From NCBI RefSeq assembly GCF_001692325.1, contig NZ_LXKN01000009.1:1-64000 (forward strand): a stretch of DNA of 64,000 nucleotides, read 5' to 3'. The notes beneath the pieces were generated by a model. That model was not told the DNA's origin. It did not search any database and saw only the letters and a list, made by a program, of their open reading frames with translations. The stretch comes from Rhizobium sp. AC27/96 (GTDB lineage Bacteria; Pseudomonadota; Alphaproteobacteria; Rhizobiales; Rhizobiaceae). Position numbers and translations under genes: made by a program. Below, one piece after another: positions 1 through 8,375 of the stretch (position 1 is its first letter; each line of letters starts with the position of its first letter).

Positions 1-53
1 CTTCACCCGCATAAGGCATTGGGGTATTGCTCGCCTCGTGAGTTCTTGAACCG

Positions 54-335
54 TCAAACCGAAACCTGATCCTGTCCGGTTTTTAAGGGGCAACTCCACC
101 ACGTTTCAGGTTTGTCGAGGAGGTTTCTGAATTTTAATATCGTCTTGGCTATCCGCGTGGACTTTGCCGTAGGATGTTTGGCCAAGGTTCGTTGCTGAAT
201 TTCGTCATCTGAAAGACTAAGAGCGATGCCTTCAACGGTAGTATAACCAATGTGGTCTAGCAACCGAAGAGCATCACCACCCAATTGAGCTGCTATCCCT
301 CCAAATTTCTCTCTTCGTAATAGCATAGAGCACAT
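54..335 (-). CDS. PqqD-like small protein, possible RiPP recognition element
   Basis: A 93-residue protein. Its N-terminal region (residues 5-30) has the pattern L-R-R-E-K-F-G-G followed by a short hydrophobic stretch and a predicted helical C-terminal half. This resembles PqqD and MftB, the small winged-helix proteins that hold precursor-peptide leaders for radical SAM maturases. The start at 335 has an AGGTGG ribosome site seven bases upstream. It lies 25 bp after the stop of the Cys-rich peptide at 361-531 on the same strand, so the two are probably co-transcribed. A further frame (M-P-Y-A-G-E...) may start at 19 and run off the window. The family call is by eye from a few residues, so fold and role are inference; a lineage-specific hypothetical protein is the alternative. 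Confidence 0.5.
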   Translation of the reverse strand: MCSMLLRREKFGGIAAQLGGDALRLLDHIGYTTVEGIALSLSDDEIQQRTLAKHPTAKSTRIAKTILKFRNLLDKPETWWSCPLKTGQDQVSV

Positions 336-360
336 TTTGTTGCCACCTATATAATCAACA

Positions 361-531
361 TCAAAGTTCTTCTTCGCCCTTCAATATAATTATTACATTT
401 TCTTCTTTGTTCTTGCTGCTGTGCACATTTGATACTGAAACATTCGGGCCGCCGCAGCTGCAAGAACAGTCAAGGGCATGGCCCTTGTCGTCATCTTCAA
501 CTGAATGTGTGACGATAAACTTTTCTTCCAT
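361..531 (-). CDS. Cys-rich 56-residue peptide with CSCSCGG core, candidate RiPP precursor
   Basis: An open frame of 56 codons starting with ATG at 531 behind an AGGGAG ribosome site with eight bases of spacing. It is acidic and hydrophilic at the N terminus (several Glu/Asp before residue 20). It then has D-C-S-C-S-C-G-G-P-N at residues 21-30, with Cys 22, 24 and 26 its only cysteines. It ends in a Val/Ile run and an E-E-E-L tail. There is no signal peptide or membrane segment. A PqqD-like protein follows 25 bp downstream on the same strand. Acidic leader, compact Cys/Gly centre and adjacent leader-binding protein fit a radical-SAM-type RiPP precursor. A small metal-binding protein is the other reading. 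I recognise no named precursor family. Confidence 0.55.
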   Translation of the reverse strand: MEEKFIVTHSVEDDDKGHALDCSCSCGGPNVSVSNVHSSKNKEENVIIILKGEEEL

Positions 532-1306
532 AGCACAATCTCCCTTTCAATTTTTCCGATGTTTGATTGTTGCGCGAATCCCGGATAAAATCCATATTAA
601 TTTTTATCATGCTGCGTAAGTTACTGTGATAAACTTTAAACGGCCGGCTAATCTACCTACCTGGCTAATTTGTTGACTAGATTTCGTCTTCTTGCATTCC
701 CTTCGGGCCTCTCAATTAATTTCATATCGCCATTCTAAATGGGCATGGAGAACGTCCGGTATTATAACCTCGAAGCGAGAAGCCCGCGGACGGCTCCCAT
801 CCCCAAATCAGAAACCGAGGTTTGCGTTGCAAATGTCTTTAACAGAGGCGCTTTTCACGCGGGTCACCTGCGAAGTAGACCAACGGTTTCCAGGGCACTA
901 TTGGGTACTCAGACGACCGAATTGAAGGCGCGGAACGGTGATGCTTGCTGCGATCCGCCAGACAACGTATCGGCATCGAGTACGGAAACTAACGGCTCCC
1001 CATCTTCTGATGACCGAGGTCCAAAGCCAGGGCAAACAGTTGCATCCATAGTCGCTCGCAATGGAAACGCAAAATATACTTCTGAAACCTTAGGGTAATT
1101 ATTTGAAATAATAGAAGAATAAAGGCTTTTTAGCCAAAAAATTTCTGCAAAAATATCAGATAGACAATGCCTTGAAGGCTTGGCGACTGCGCGAATTCGA
1201 TGCCGCGCCGCGTACGATGTCGATCAATCCGAATCCATCTCATGGACCTGGCGATCCGATTGCCTCGTCATGACGCTCGGTCATGTCCCTTCTTCGTGTC
1301 GAAGGA
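532..1306. other. AT-richer stretch without a supportable gene
   Basis: About 775 bp between the start of the Cys-rich peptide and the end of the O-antigen ligase-like gene. It should hold the promoter of the minus-strand peptide operon, but I could not pick convincing -35/-10 boxes. Frames of 77 and 119 codons exist on the plus strand (692-925, 739-1098), without a good ribosome site and with unstructured composition. The composition is visibly more AT-rich than the rest of the window, especially 1080-1170, which fits a junction or a decayed accessory segment. Confidence 0.5.
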
Positions 1307-2695
1307 TCAACCTCTCGCGGCCATTTCCGGCTGCATGGGCGGCTTTGCCGCCGCCAGATACTCGCCCTTCAGCCGCATGTGGCACCAGCAGGCGAAGGCC
1401 GAGGAGGCGAAGGCCAGGCTTTCGCCGATGGCGAGGCGGTTGTTGGAGTTGCTGAGCAAGGTCAGTGAGAAGAAGAACAGGCACATGATATAGGCGTGCC
1501 AGGCGGCGCGCGGAATGATGCGTGCCTTGCGGGCGCGCCAGACGGCGCGGATGAAGACGCCGAGCATGAAGGCCATCACGGCGGCGCCGAACAGGCCGTA
1601 GCGCACCAGGATCTCCAGATAGCCATTGTGCAGCAGCGTGTACTGAATGTGCGAGTAGCGCGTCTCGGCCCAGCGTTCGAGCCATCTGTTGCCCCAGCCG
1701 AAGATCGGCGCGGAGGAGAAGACTTCCCAGCTGTTGGACCAGAGCTGCAGGCGCTCATCCATCGATACCGGGGTGTTGGTCGAGCTGATGGCGTTTGAGA
1801 CCACGTCGCCCACATCATGGCTGCCTGTTACCTTTTCGACCATGGACAATGCTGCCGACACGGTCGGGCCGGCCGTCTTGTCGAGATTGTGGCGCACGCC
1901 ATAGATGCCGGCGATCAGCAGCGCCGCCACGACGACGATGGCGATGAGGCCACTCTTCATGCGCAGATAGGTCAGCGTGACGAGCGCCAGGAGCGGGATG
2001 GAAATGCCGAGCGCCAGCCAGACGCCCTTCGATTTGGCGCCATAGATGGCGATGAAACAGAGCGCGAAGATGAAGGGTGAAACAATATAGGCGAAACGGG
2101 CGATGCGCCGATCGCTGGATTTTTCCGTCAGGTAATGCAGCAGCCAGAACAGCGTGAAGATGACGATCATGCCGCAGGCGACGGCGCCATGGATCTGATT
2201 GTTCATGATCAACGGGCGGATGGTCTCGCCGGCAAAAACCTCGCGCAGATGCTGGGTTGCCACAAGCATGACGAGGACCATGGCGAAATAGGCCGCGACA
2301 ATCTTTTCCATCACCTCTTCATAGAGCAGGAAAGCGACGCCCATGATCGGAAAGAAGAAGGGAAAGGCGTAGAGCCAGTCCGAGGCACCGATATCATGCT
2401 GCGGCGTCAGCCAAAGGGTGATGCCGAAGCGGGCCATGACATAGAAGGCCCAACCCATGCAGAGCCAGCCGACCCAGTCCGTGCGCGGCCGCAGGGGCGC
2501 TTTCATGTAGTAATAGAGGGCGATCAGCGAGAGGAACGCGGTCGCATAGCGATAGGCGTCGCTTTCGACGACGGTGGGCGAGGCCACCAAAAGCCAGAGT
2601 ATACCGCCGATTATTGCGACGGCTTTCGGCATGGTGCTCGCAGCCTTGGTCATGCCTGGGGGGCGGGTTGCGAGATCAGCATGCGATTTGTTCAT
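1307..2695 (-). CDS. O-antigen ligase / polysaccharide polymerase-like membrane protein
   Basis: A 462-residue integral membrane protein with roughly ten to twelve hydrophobic segments and a large loop in the second half. That loop (around residues 310-375) holds W-x-x-S-W-x-x-F-x-x-x-P-x-F-G-W-G followed by L-L-H-N-G-Y-L-E-I-L-V-R-Y-G. This is the signature of the Wzy/WaaL O-antigen ligase family, enzymes that join or polymerise undecaprenyl-linked glycans on the periplasmic side. The ATG at 2695 was chosen; a TTG at 2710 in the same frame is possible and neither has a strong ribosome site. It lies 160 bp beyond the 3' end of the priming sugar transferase on the same strand. Whether it acts on LPS O-antigen or another polysaccharide cannot be told from sequence. 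Confidence 0.8.
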   Translation of the reverse strand: MNKSHADLATRPPGMTKAASTMPKAVAIIGGILWLLVASPTVVESDAYRYATAFLSLIALYYYMKAPLRPRTDWVGWLCMGWAFYVMARFGITLWLTPQHDIGASDWLYAFPFFFPIMGVAFLLYEEVMEKIVAAYFAMVLVMLVATQHLREVFAGETIRPLIMNNQIHGAVACGMIVIFTLFWLLHYLTEKSSDRRIARFAYIVSPFIFALCFIAIYGAKSKGVWLALGISIPLLALVTLTYLRMKSGLIAIVVVAALLIAGIYGVRHNLDKTAGPTVSAALSMVEKVTGSHDVGDVVSNAISSTNTPVSMDERLQLWSNSWEVFSSAPIFGWGNRWLERWAETRYSHIQYTLLHNGYLEILVRYGLFGAAVMAFMLGVFIRAVWRARKARIIPRAAWHAYIMCLFFFSLTLLSNSNNRLAIGESLAFASSAFACWCHMRLKGEYLAAAKPPMQPEMAARG

Positions 2696-2854
2696 GCGCG
2701 AGTCGTCCAATGTCGTCGTCCGCCTTCGTCCACATTTGTTCCATTGTCCGGCATTGCGACGCCCCCATGAAGGCCGTTAGGGCCGTAAAGGGGCAGGAAT
2801 GCGGCATTTTTCTCCCGCCGGCGCCCGGGCGGCATCGATTTCGCCGGATGTTTG

Positions 2855-3430
2855 CTAATGGGTAACGCCATCGCGCCGAACCACTTTCAAAACCGTCAGA
2901 AAGATGATCTTGAGATCGAAGAGGAAGGATCGCCGGCGTAGATAGTCTTCGTCCAGCGCCACCTTCTGCGGGATGGGCAGTTCATCGCGACCATTGACCT
3001 GCGCCCAGCCGGTGAGGCCGGGCAGCAACGCGTCGACGCCGCGTTCCGTGCGCAAGGCGATCAGGTCGTGCTGGTTGAAGAGGGCGGGTCGTGGGCCGAC
3101 GATGCTCATCTCTCCCTTCAGGATACAGAGAAGTTGTGGCAGTTCGTCCAGGCTGGATTTGCGCAGGAAGGAGCCGATCGGCGTCAGATAGATCTTGGGG
3201 TCCTTCAGCAGATGCGTCGCGACGGCGGGAGTGTCGGTGCGCATGCTGCGGAATTTTGGCATGCGGAAGATCCTGTTACCGCGCCCGACACGATCGGACC
3301 AGTAGAGGATGGGGCCGCGAGAGGTCAGCCGTACGGCAATGGCGACGATCAGGATCGGAATGGAAAAGACGATGGCCGCGGCAAGCGCGGCAAGAAAATC
3401 GAAAAGGCGCTTGGCGATCGTATAAAGCAT
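2855..3430 (-). CDS. Priming glycosyl-1-phosphate transferase (bacterial sugar transferase family)
   Basis: A 191-residue monotopic phosphoglycosyl transferase that loads the first sugar phosphate onto undecaprenyl phosphate. Visible signatures are the N-terminal K-R-L-F-D-F re-entrant hydrophobic helix (residues 8-35), K-F-R-S-M-R, the catalytic S-L-D-E-L-P-Q dyad (Asp-Glu), [10 protein letters not shown] and [13 protein letters not shown]. Its length matches the minimal PglC-like form. The ATG at 3430 follows an AAGAG site six bases away; the frame stays open to 3610, but that part is Pro-rich, lacks family features and would overlap the divergent epimerase gene. With the adjacent reductase-like gene it recalls the WreU/WreQ (WbpL/WbpV) pairing for N-acetylquinovosamine, which is inference. 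Confidence 0.85.
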   Translation of the reverse strand: MLYTIAKRLFDFLAALAAAIVFSIPILIVAIAVRLTSRGPILYWSDRVGRGNRIFRMPKFRSMRTDTPAVATHLLKDPKIYLTPIGSFLRKSSLDELPQLLCILKGEMSIVGPRPALFNQHDLIALRTERGVDALLPGLTGWAQVNGRDELPIPQKVALDEDYLRRRSFLFDLKIIFLTVLKVVRRDGVTH

Positions 3431-3608
3431 CGTCTCTTGTCGTTGCGTCGCCGCCGGTTCGGGCGGCGGCAATGGCGGTTTGGGTGTTTTGTGCATCTCA
3501 TATTGCGGATTGGTGCACAACCGTGCGGCATGAGATTCCCCGGCCTTGTTCTCCGCGGATATCCCATGCAAAGCATGTTTGAACAAAACGAACAGAGGCA
3601 ATGAACCC

Positions 3609-4526
3609 ATGATCCTGGTTACCGGCGCAACGGGTTTTGTCGGACAGACGCTTTGTGCCGAACTGTCCCGCCGGCAGATGGAGTATCGGCCGGTCAGCCG
3701 CGCGCCGCGGCCAGGTTACGTTGCCACCGGCGCGATCGATGCCACCACCGATTGGTCTGGAGCGCTTGCCGGCGTCGATGCCGTCATGCATCTGGCTGCC
3801 CGCGTGCATGTCATGAACGAGAGTGCGGCCGATCCGCTCGCCGCGTTTCGCGCCGTCAATGTCGACGCCACGGTCAACCTGGCGCGGCAGGCGGCGCGGG
3901 CTGGGGTCCGGCGGTTTATCTTCCTGAGCTCGATCAAGGTCAACGGCGAGGAAACTGCACCGGGACGACCATTCAGGGCTTCGGATGCGCCGCACCCGGA
4001 GGATGACTACGGCCGCTCGAAGCTGGAGGCGGAAGAGGCGCTGCTGGCAATCGCCGTCGAGACCGGCATGGAGGTCATCATCATCCGGCCGCCGCTGGTC
4101 TATGGACCCGGCGTGAAGGCGAATTTTGCGAGCCTGATGAAATGGGCGGCCCGGCCGTTTCCCTGGCCGTTCGGTATGGTCCGTAATCGCAGGTCGCTCG
4201 TTTTCGTCGGCAATCTCGTCGATTTCATGCTGCTCTGCGTCCGTCACCCGGACGCTGGAAATCGTGTTTTTCTCATCAGCGACGGCGCGGATCTTTCCAT
4301 CGGCGCGTTGATTGGCAAGCTGTCGTCGGCCCAGGGGAAAAAGGCCATGATGCTGCCGGTGCCATCCGCCTTGCTGGAGGGGCTTGCGGCACTCTTGGGC
4401 CGCCGTGCCGCCGCCCAGCGTCTGCTCGGCTCGCTCCAGGTCGATATCGGCGAGACGATGGCGACCACCGGTTGGTCGCCGCCCTATTCGATCGAGGAAG
4501 GGCTGGCGGCAACTGTCGGCCGTTGA
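3609..4526 (+). CDS. NAD-dependent epimerase/dehydratase (nucleotide-sugar 4-epimerase or 4-reductase type)
   Basis: A 305-residue extended short-chain dehydrogenase. It starts I-L-V-T-G-A-T-G-F-V-G, the GxxGxxG dinucleotide site at residues 6-12. It has an H-L-A-A-R motif, an S-S-I active-site serine region near residue 115, and Y-G-R-S-K as the catalytic Tyr/Lys pair near 140. The ATG at 3609 follows AGAGG; the frame is open to 3546 without family sequence. It is divergent from the priming transferase. Candidate roles are a UDP-sugar 4-epimerase or the UDP-4-keto-6-deoxy-HexNAc reductase making UDP-QuiNAc (WbpV/WreQ type). Sequence alone does not decide; its place among polysaccharide genes supports a nucleotide-sugar substrate. 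Confidence 0.8.
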   Translation: MILVTGATGFVGQTLCAELSRRQMEYRPVSRAPRPGYVATGAIDATTDWSGALAGVDAVMHLAARVHVMNESAADPLAAFRAVNVDATVNLARQAARAGVRRFIFLSSIKVNGEETAPGRPFRASDAPHPEDDYGRSKLEAEEALLAIAVETGMEVIIIRPPLVYGPGVKANFASLMKWAARPFPWPFGMVRNRRSLVFVGNLVDFMLLCVRHPDAGNRVFLISDGADLSIGALIGKLSSAQGKKAMMLPVPSALLEGLAALLGRRAAAQRLLGSLQVDIGETMATTGWSPPYSIEEGLAATVGR

Positions 4527-4556
4527 CGACAGCAGGGCCGGCATTGCCGTGAGCCC

Positions 4557-5843
4557 TTACAGGCTCCAGACCGAATGACCTTCCAGCAGGGGGGTGGCCG
4601 GGTCAAGCGCCGCTTTCACATCGACGACTACACCGTTTTCGCTGAGCAGATTGAGGATATCGGCAGCACCGCCGGCCAGATAGGATTTATGGGGAACGGC
4701 GAGGATGAGAGCGTCGAGCTTGCCGAAATCCTTCAACGCCGCCAGGCGAATGCCGTATTCTTCTTCCGCTTCCGCATGGCTCGCCATCGGGTCGTGCACC
4801 AGCGGCTCCAGGCCGAATTGGTGCAGTTCACTTATAATATCGGGCACGCGGCTGTTGCGCAGATCCGGCACATTTTCCTTGAAGGTCAGGCCGAAGATGC
4901 CGATGCGGGCGCCGTTGATCGGCCTCTTTGCCGAGACCAGCATCTTGATGAGCTTCTGGGCGATGAATGCCCCCATGCCGTCATTGATGCGGCGGCCGGA
5001 CAGAATGACCTCCGGATGATAGCCGAGTTCTTCCGCCTTGGCGGTGAGATAATAGGGATCGACACCGATGCAATGGCCGCCGACGAGGCCGGGCGTGAAG
5101 GGCAGGAAATTCCATTTCGTCCGTGCCGCCTTCAGCACGTCGGCGGTGCGGATGTCCATCTTTTCGAAGATGATCGACAGCTCGTTCATCAGGGCGATGT
5201 TGACGTCGCGCTGGGTGTTCTCGATCACCTTGGCGGCTTCGGCGACCTTGATGCTGGGGGCGCGATGAATGCCGGCCTCGACCACGGCGCCATAGATGGC
5301 GGCAATCCTCTCCAGCGTCTCCTCGTCGTCGCCGGCGACCACCTTCACGATGCGCTCGAAGGTGTGTTCCTTGTCGCCGGGGTTGATGCGTTCCGGTGAA
5401 TAGCCGACGTGAAAATCCTCGCCCTGACGCAAGCCCGAGACTTCCGCGAGCACCGGGCCGCATACTTCCTCGGTCACGCCGGGATAGACAGTCGATTCGT
5501 AGACGACGACCCCGCCTTGGCGCAGCACCTTGCCAACCGTGCGCGAGGCGGAGATCATAGGCCTCAGATCCGGCTGCCGGTTGCGGTCAATCGGCGTCGG
5601 CACGGCGACGATGAACATATTGCGATCCCGCAGATCCTCGATGTCGCTGCTGATGCGCAATCCGCTTGCTCTCAGCTTCTCGGCCGAAACCTCGCGAGTA
5701 TCGTCGTCACCAGCCTTCAGTGCGGCGACACGGGAGGCCTTGATGTCAAAACCGACAACATCGTGGAATTTTTCTGCAAGCGCGATCGCGACGGGCAGAC
5801 CCACATAACCCAGGCCGATAACGGCAATCTTTTCATTCAACAC
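4557..5843 (-). CDS. UDP-N-acetylhexosamine 6-dehydrogenase (VipA/TviB, WbpA-like)
   Basis: A nucleotide-sugar dehydrogenase of 428 residues that oxidises the C6 hydroxyl of a UDP-HexNAc to the uronic acid with two NAD. The N-terminal Rossmann motif is I-G-L-G-Y-V-G-L-P. The region Y-S-P-E-R-I-N-P-G-D and the Lys/Asn helix follow, and G-G-H-C-I-G-V-D-P-Y-Y-L carries the catalytic cysteine; H-C-I-G is typical of the HexNAc branch. The C-terminal domain contains F-G-L-T-F-K-E-N-V-P-D-L-R-N-S. GAGG lies six bases before a GTG at 5843 and nine before a TTG at 5840, and the protein then has the usual length, so the upstream frame to 5969 is rejected. The product would be a UDP-HexNAcA precursor for surface polysaccharide. 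It ends 30 bp from the convergent epimerase gene. Confidence 0.87.
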   Translation of the reverse strand: MLNEKIAVIGLGYVGLPVAIALAEKFHDVVGFDIKASRVAALKAGDDDTREVSAEKLRASGLRISSDIEDLRDRNMFIVAVPTPIDRNRQPDLRPMISASRTVGKVLRQGGVVVYESTVYPGVTEEVCGPVLAEVSGLRQGEDFHVGYSPERINPGDKEHTFERIVKVVAGDDEETLERIAAIYGAVVEAGIHRAPSIKVAEAAKVIENTQRDVNIALMNELSIIFEKMDIRTADVLKAARTKWNFLPFTPGLVGGHCIGVDPYYLTAKAEELGYHPEVILSGRRINDGMGAFIAQKLIKMLVSAKRPINGARIGIFGLTFKENVPDLRNSRVPDIISELHQFGLEPLVHDPMASHAEAEEEYGIRLAALKDFGKLDALILAVPHKSYLAGGAADILNLLSENGVVVDVKAALDPATPLLEGHSVWSL

Positions 5844-6103
5844 AGCATACCTCGAACAATCCACCTGAATTAGCCCAAACCTGAGGCTCGTGTCAGCGTC
5901 AATATCTGCCACAAGCGTAGTTTCTGCTGCGGGTCGCGTGAATGTGAATGTCGGCTGCCGGCTTTGCAATAGGCTGGAGATACGGGGTTGCGGTTGGTTA
6001 TGGGGCTGGTTTTGGCAGCGCGCCTGATATCGACATCGAAACTTTCCCGTGCCGAACCTATTTATAGGGGTGAGAGTTATTTTCTCGGAAAGGGTGGTTC
6101 GCG

Positions 6104-6292
6104 ATGCGAAACAGCCATCTCAAATATCTACGCTCACAACGAGAGGATCTCGAAGCCAAGCTTGAGCTGCATATAGCACGCTATTGTTTCGGTGACGGCG
6201 AGGTTGAAGACGGTACCGAGGCGGAGTTGCGGCAGCGGATCGCGGAACTGTCTGACGAAATCACCGTGCTTGAAACCCAATGGGGTGAATAG
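6104..6292 (+). CDS. Small coiled-coil hypothetical protein
   Basis: A 62-residue, charged, probably helical cytoplasmic protein. Leu/Ile spacing over residues 6-27 and 40-58 suggests two short helices forming a coiled coil. The ribosome site is strong: AAGGGTGG six bases before ATG at 6104. No signal peptide or membrane segment is present. It stands alone between the divergent UDP-HexNAc dehydrogenase and a convergent secreted protein. The good start context and non-shadow position make it a likely real gene. I do not recognise a family, and no function can be given. Confidence 0.6.
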   Translation: MRNSHLKYLRSQREDLEAKLELHIARYCFGDGEVEDGTEAELRQRIAELSDEITVLETQWGE

Positions 6293-6391
6293 TCTGACGG
6301 CTTCTGGGCACAGGCGGCAGCTTGCTGATTCCGGTCGGCGTGATCGGTGACAGAAGGTGCAAGGAAATCCTGAACCTGGTTCAGCTGCCAG

Positions 6392-7339
6392 TCAGCAAAA
6401 GGCGGGTTTGCAACAAGAGCTGTCGAATCCGCTGAAATCGGTGCCAAGCAGGCCGAAAAAGGCTGGCCGGCCGCGCAAGCGCCGGCCTTGATCAAAGTCG
6501 TCGGCGGAAGCCTTGTCGGTCACCAGGTTGATGTTCGTCGCCTCATCCGGCGTGATAAGCCGTATCGAACTTGGAACGGTACTCATCGCCATATCCAGTA
6601 TCGACCGATCAACGCCCATTTTCTTGAAGTAAGCGAGCATCTTCGATCGCTGCGATTTCGACAGTTTCGTACTGTCGTGCAGTCCGACAAACTTGCGGCT
6701 GATTTCCTGGCGACTGATGAGGCGCTTCTTGCCGTTAACGATCTGATACTTCATCCGGTAGATGATCCGCTCCTGATCGTAGGTCGTCTTGACCTGATGG
6801 ACTCCGACGATAGCGAAGGGGCTGACGACGCGCCTGACGCCGGCAGACAGCACGAAGGGGCAGGCCGAAAGACATCTGCTACCTGCGGAATATGCAATAG
6901 CTTTTGCTCCGGCGCGCCAGCCGTCGGCACAGAGCGGCTGGTTGCTCGGACAGGATTCCAGCCGGGTTCCGCCCACGGCAACGGACAGGCCGCGCTTGCG
7001 GATGATCTCACCCATTTCCATCGCGGCTTCTACATTCCCGCCGGGTGAGTTCACGATTATAGGCAGCTTCCTGTTGCCTGTGCTTGCTAGAAGCTTGCGC
7101 AGGTCGTCGGGGGATCTTGCATCGATCATGCCTTCGGCTGCAATCCAGTCCATGCAGCCCTCGGGCCGACAGTTGCCGGAGCCGGGAGCCGCGTGAACGA
7201 GCATGAATTGCATTGGCGCGCCGGGCACCTGGGCCATCGCAGCCGCCGTCAGCCCCGCGAGTGCAAAACCGGCCACGGCTGCCGGCAGGCAAATCTTCAG
7301 CGCGCAACGCAAAAGATGCCTGAAAACTGCAAAAATCAT
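6392..7339 (-). CDS. Secreted ClpP/crotonase-fold protein, putative periplasmic serine protease-like
   Basis: A 315-residue protein with a long hydrophobic N terminus ending A-M-A-Q (signal peptide, about 37 residues). The mature part has V-N-S-P-G-G-N-V near residue 95, the oxyanion-type loop of the ClpP/crotonase superfamily. A Ser/Cys-rich G-S-R-C-L-S-A-C segment near residue 153 has a serine in the catalytic position, and G-V-H-Q could supply the histidine. Other cysteines may form periplasmic disulfides. ATG 7339 follows a G-rich site; the GTG at 7357 touches its own AGAGG site and is less likely. Such proteins are common and mostly uncharacterised in Rhizobiales. Proteolytic activity is inferred from fold only. 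Confidence 0.7.
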   Translation of the reverse strand: MIFAVFRHLLRCALKICLPAAVAGFALAGLTAAAMAQVPGAPMQFMLVHAAPGSGNCRPEGCMDWIAAEGMIDARSPDDLRKLLASTGNRKLPIIVNSPGGNVEAAMEMGEIIRKRGLSVAVGGTRLESCPSNQPLCADGWRAGAKAIAYSAGSRCLSACPFVLSAGVRRVVSPFAIVGVHQVKTTYDQERIIYRMKYQIVNGKKRLISRQEISRKFVGLHDSTKLSKSQRSKMLAYFKKMGVDRSILDMAMSTVPSSIRLITPDEATNINLVTDKASADDFDQGRRLRGRPAFFGLLGTDFSGFDSSCCKPAFC

Positions 7340-7541
7340 GAAGCGAAACCCCCGCACCCTCTAAATGGAAGCTAGCAAAGTGCAATCCAATTAAGCAAGG
7401 GGAACAACCTCGATCCGTACCGTGTCACGAGACAGCCACCGGGTTAAAATACGAGGCATCGATAGGCACGCAAACGTCTCGACATCGGCAGCTATTCAGC
7501 GCGATAAGATCGGAGCGATTATCCGTGACGATGAGGAGCCG

Positions 7542-8222
7542 ATGAAGCCGAGCCTGTCTACCCTTCTCAGCATCAATGGCGGCTATGTCGATACGGCCGG
7601 CTTTCTTGCCCTGCATGGGCTGTTTACCGCACATGTGACCGGTAATTTCGTGACGCTCGGCGCGACTTTGGCACTGGGAACGTCGGGTGCCGTTGCCAAA
7701 CTTCTGGCGCTGCCGGTTTTCTGCGTTGTCGTCATTCTCGCTCGGCTGCTTGGAGGCGATCTGTCGCGGCGCAATCTGCCGACATTGCAGATCGTCCTGA
7801 CGCTGAAATTTTTCCTGCTGGTGCTTGCGGCGTTTTTCGCCATGCGGTTTGGCCCGTTTGCCGATGGCGACGGTTGGCAGGCGACAGTCACCGGAATGAC
7901 GCTGATTGCGGCGATGGCGATCCAGACAACGGCGCACCGCATTCATCTTGGCTCCACACCGCCGACGACGATGATGACGGGCACGACGACACAGATCATG
8001 ATCGATATCGCCGATCTCCTGCGTGGCGCCAAGCCCGAGGAGAAAGTCGCAACGAAGGCGCGGCTTGGCCGCATGGGGGCGGCTGTCGGTGGCTTTGCGC
8101 TCGGCTGCGCGGTGGCGGCAACGCTTTTCCTGCTTGTCGGCATGGCCTGCTTCCTGCTGCCGCCGGTGCTGGCGCTTGCGGGAATTCTCATGCATGCCGC
8201 CAACTCGGCAAAGCCGGCTTAG
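7542..8222 (+). CDS. YoaK family (DUF1275) membrane protein
   Basis: A 226-residue protein with about six hydrophobic segments. The N-terminal pattern S-I-N-G-G-Y-V-D-T-A-G-F-L and H-V-T-G-N-F-V-T-L-G is characteristic of the DUF1275/YoaK family of small membrane proteins, whose transported or sensed molecule is not known. ATG 7542 follows GAGGAG closely (three to four bases); the frame stays open to 7422 but that 40-residue extension is charged and unlike the family. The M-T-G-T-T-T-Q-I-M motif in the second half also fits the family. It is followed by galE with 153 bp between and a likely separate promoter. The family assignment is firm; the role is unknown. Confidence 0.78.
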   Translation: MKPSLSTLLSINGGYVDTAGFLALHGLFTAHVTGNFVTLGATLALGTSGAVAKLLALPVFCVVVILARLLGGDLSRRNLPTLQIVLTLKFFLLVLAAFFAMRFGPFADGDGWQATVTGMTLIAAMAIQTTAHRIHLGSTPPTTMMTGTTTQIMIDIADLLRGAKPEEKVATKARLGRMGAAVGGFALGCAVAATLFLLVGMACFLLPPVLALAGILMHAANSAKPA

Positions 8223-8375
8223 CTTTTCGTCTCCATCCATTTCTGATCATGCCAATCTTGCTCCTTTCTCCAGCCTTGCAAGTCGGCTACAGCTCTCTAA
8301 GTGTACGCGTCGGATCGAAGCCGGTTCGCCGCATTTTGGGGCGGCAGATTGTTGGTGAATTGAGAAGGGGTGATC

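Noticed and set aside
739..1098. A 119-codon plus-strand frame in the left AT-rich region
   Set aside because: No ribosome site, no recognisable composition or domain; kept only as part of a gene-free stretch.
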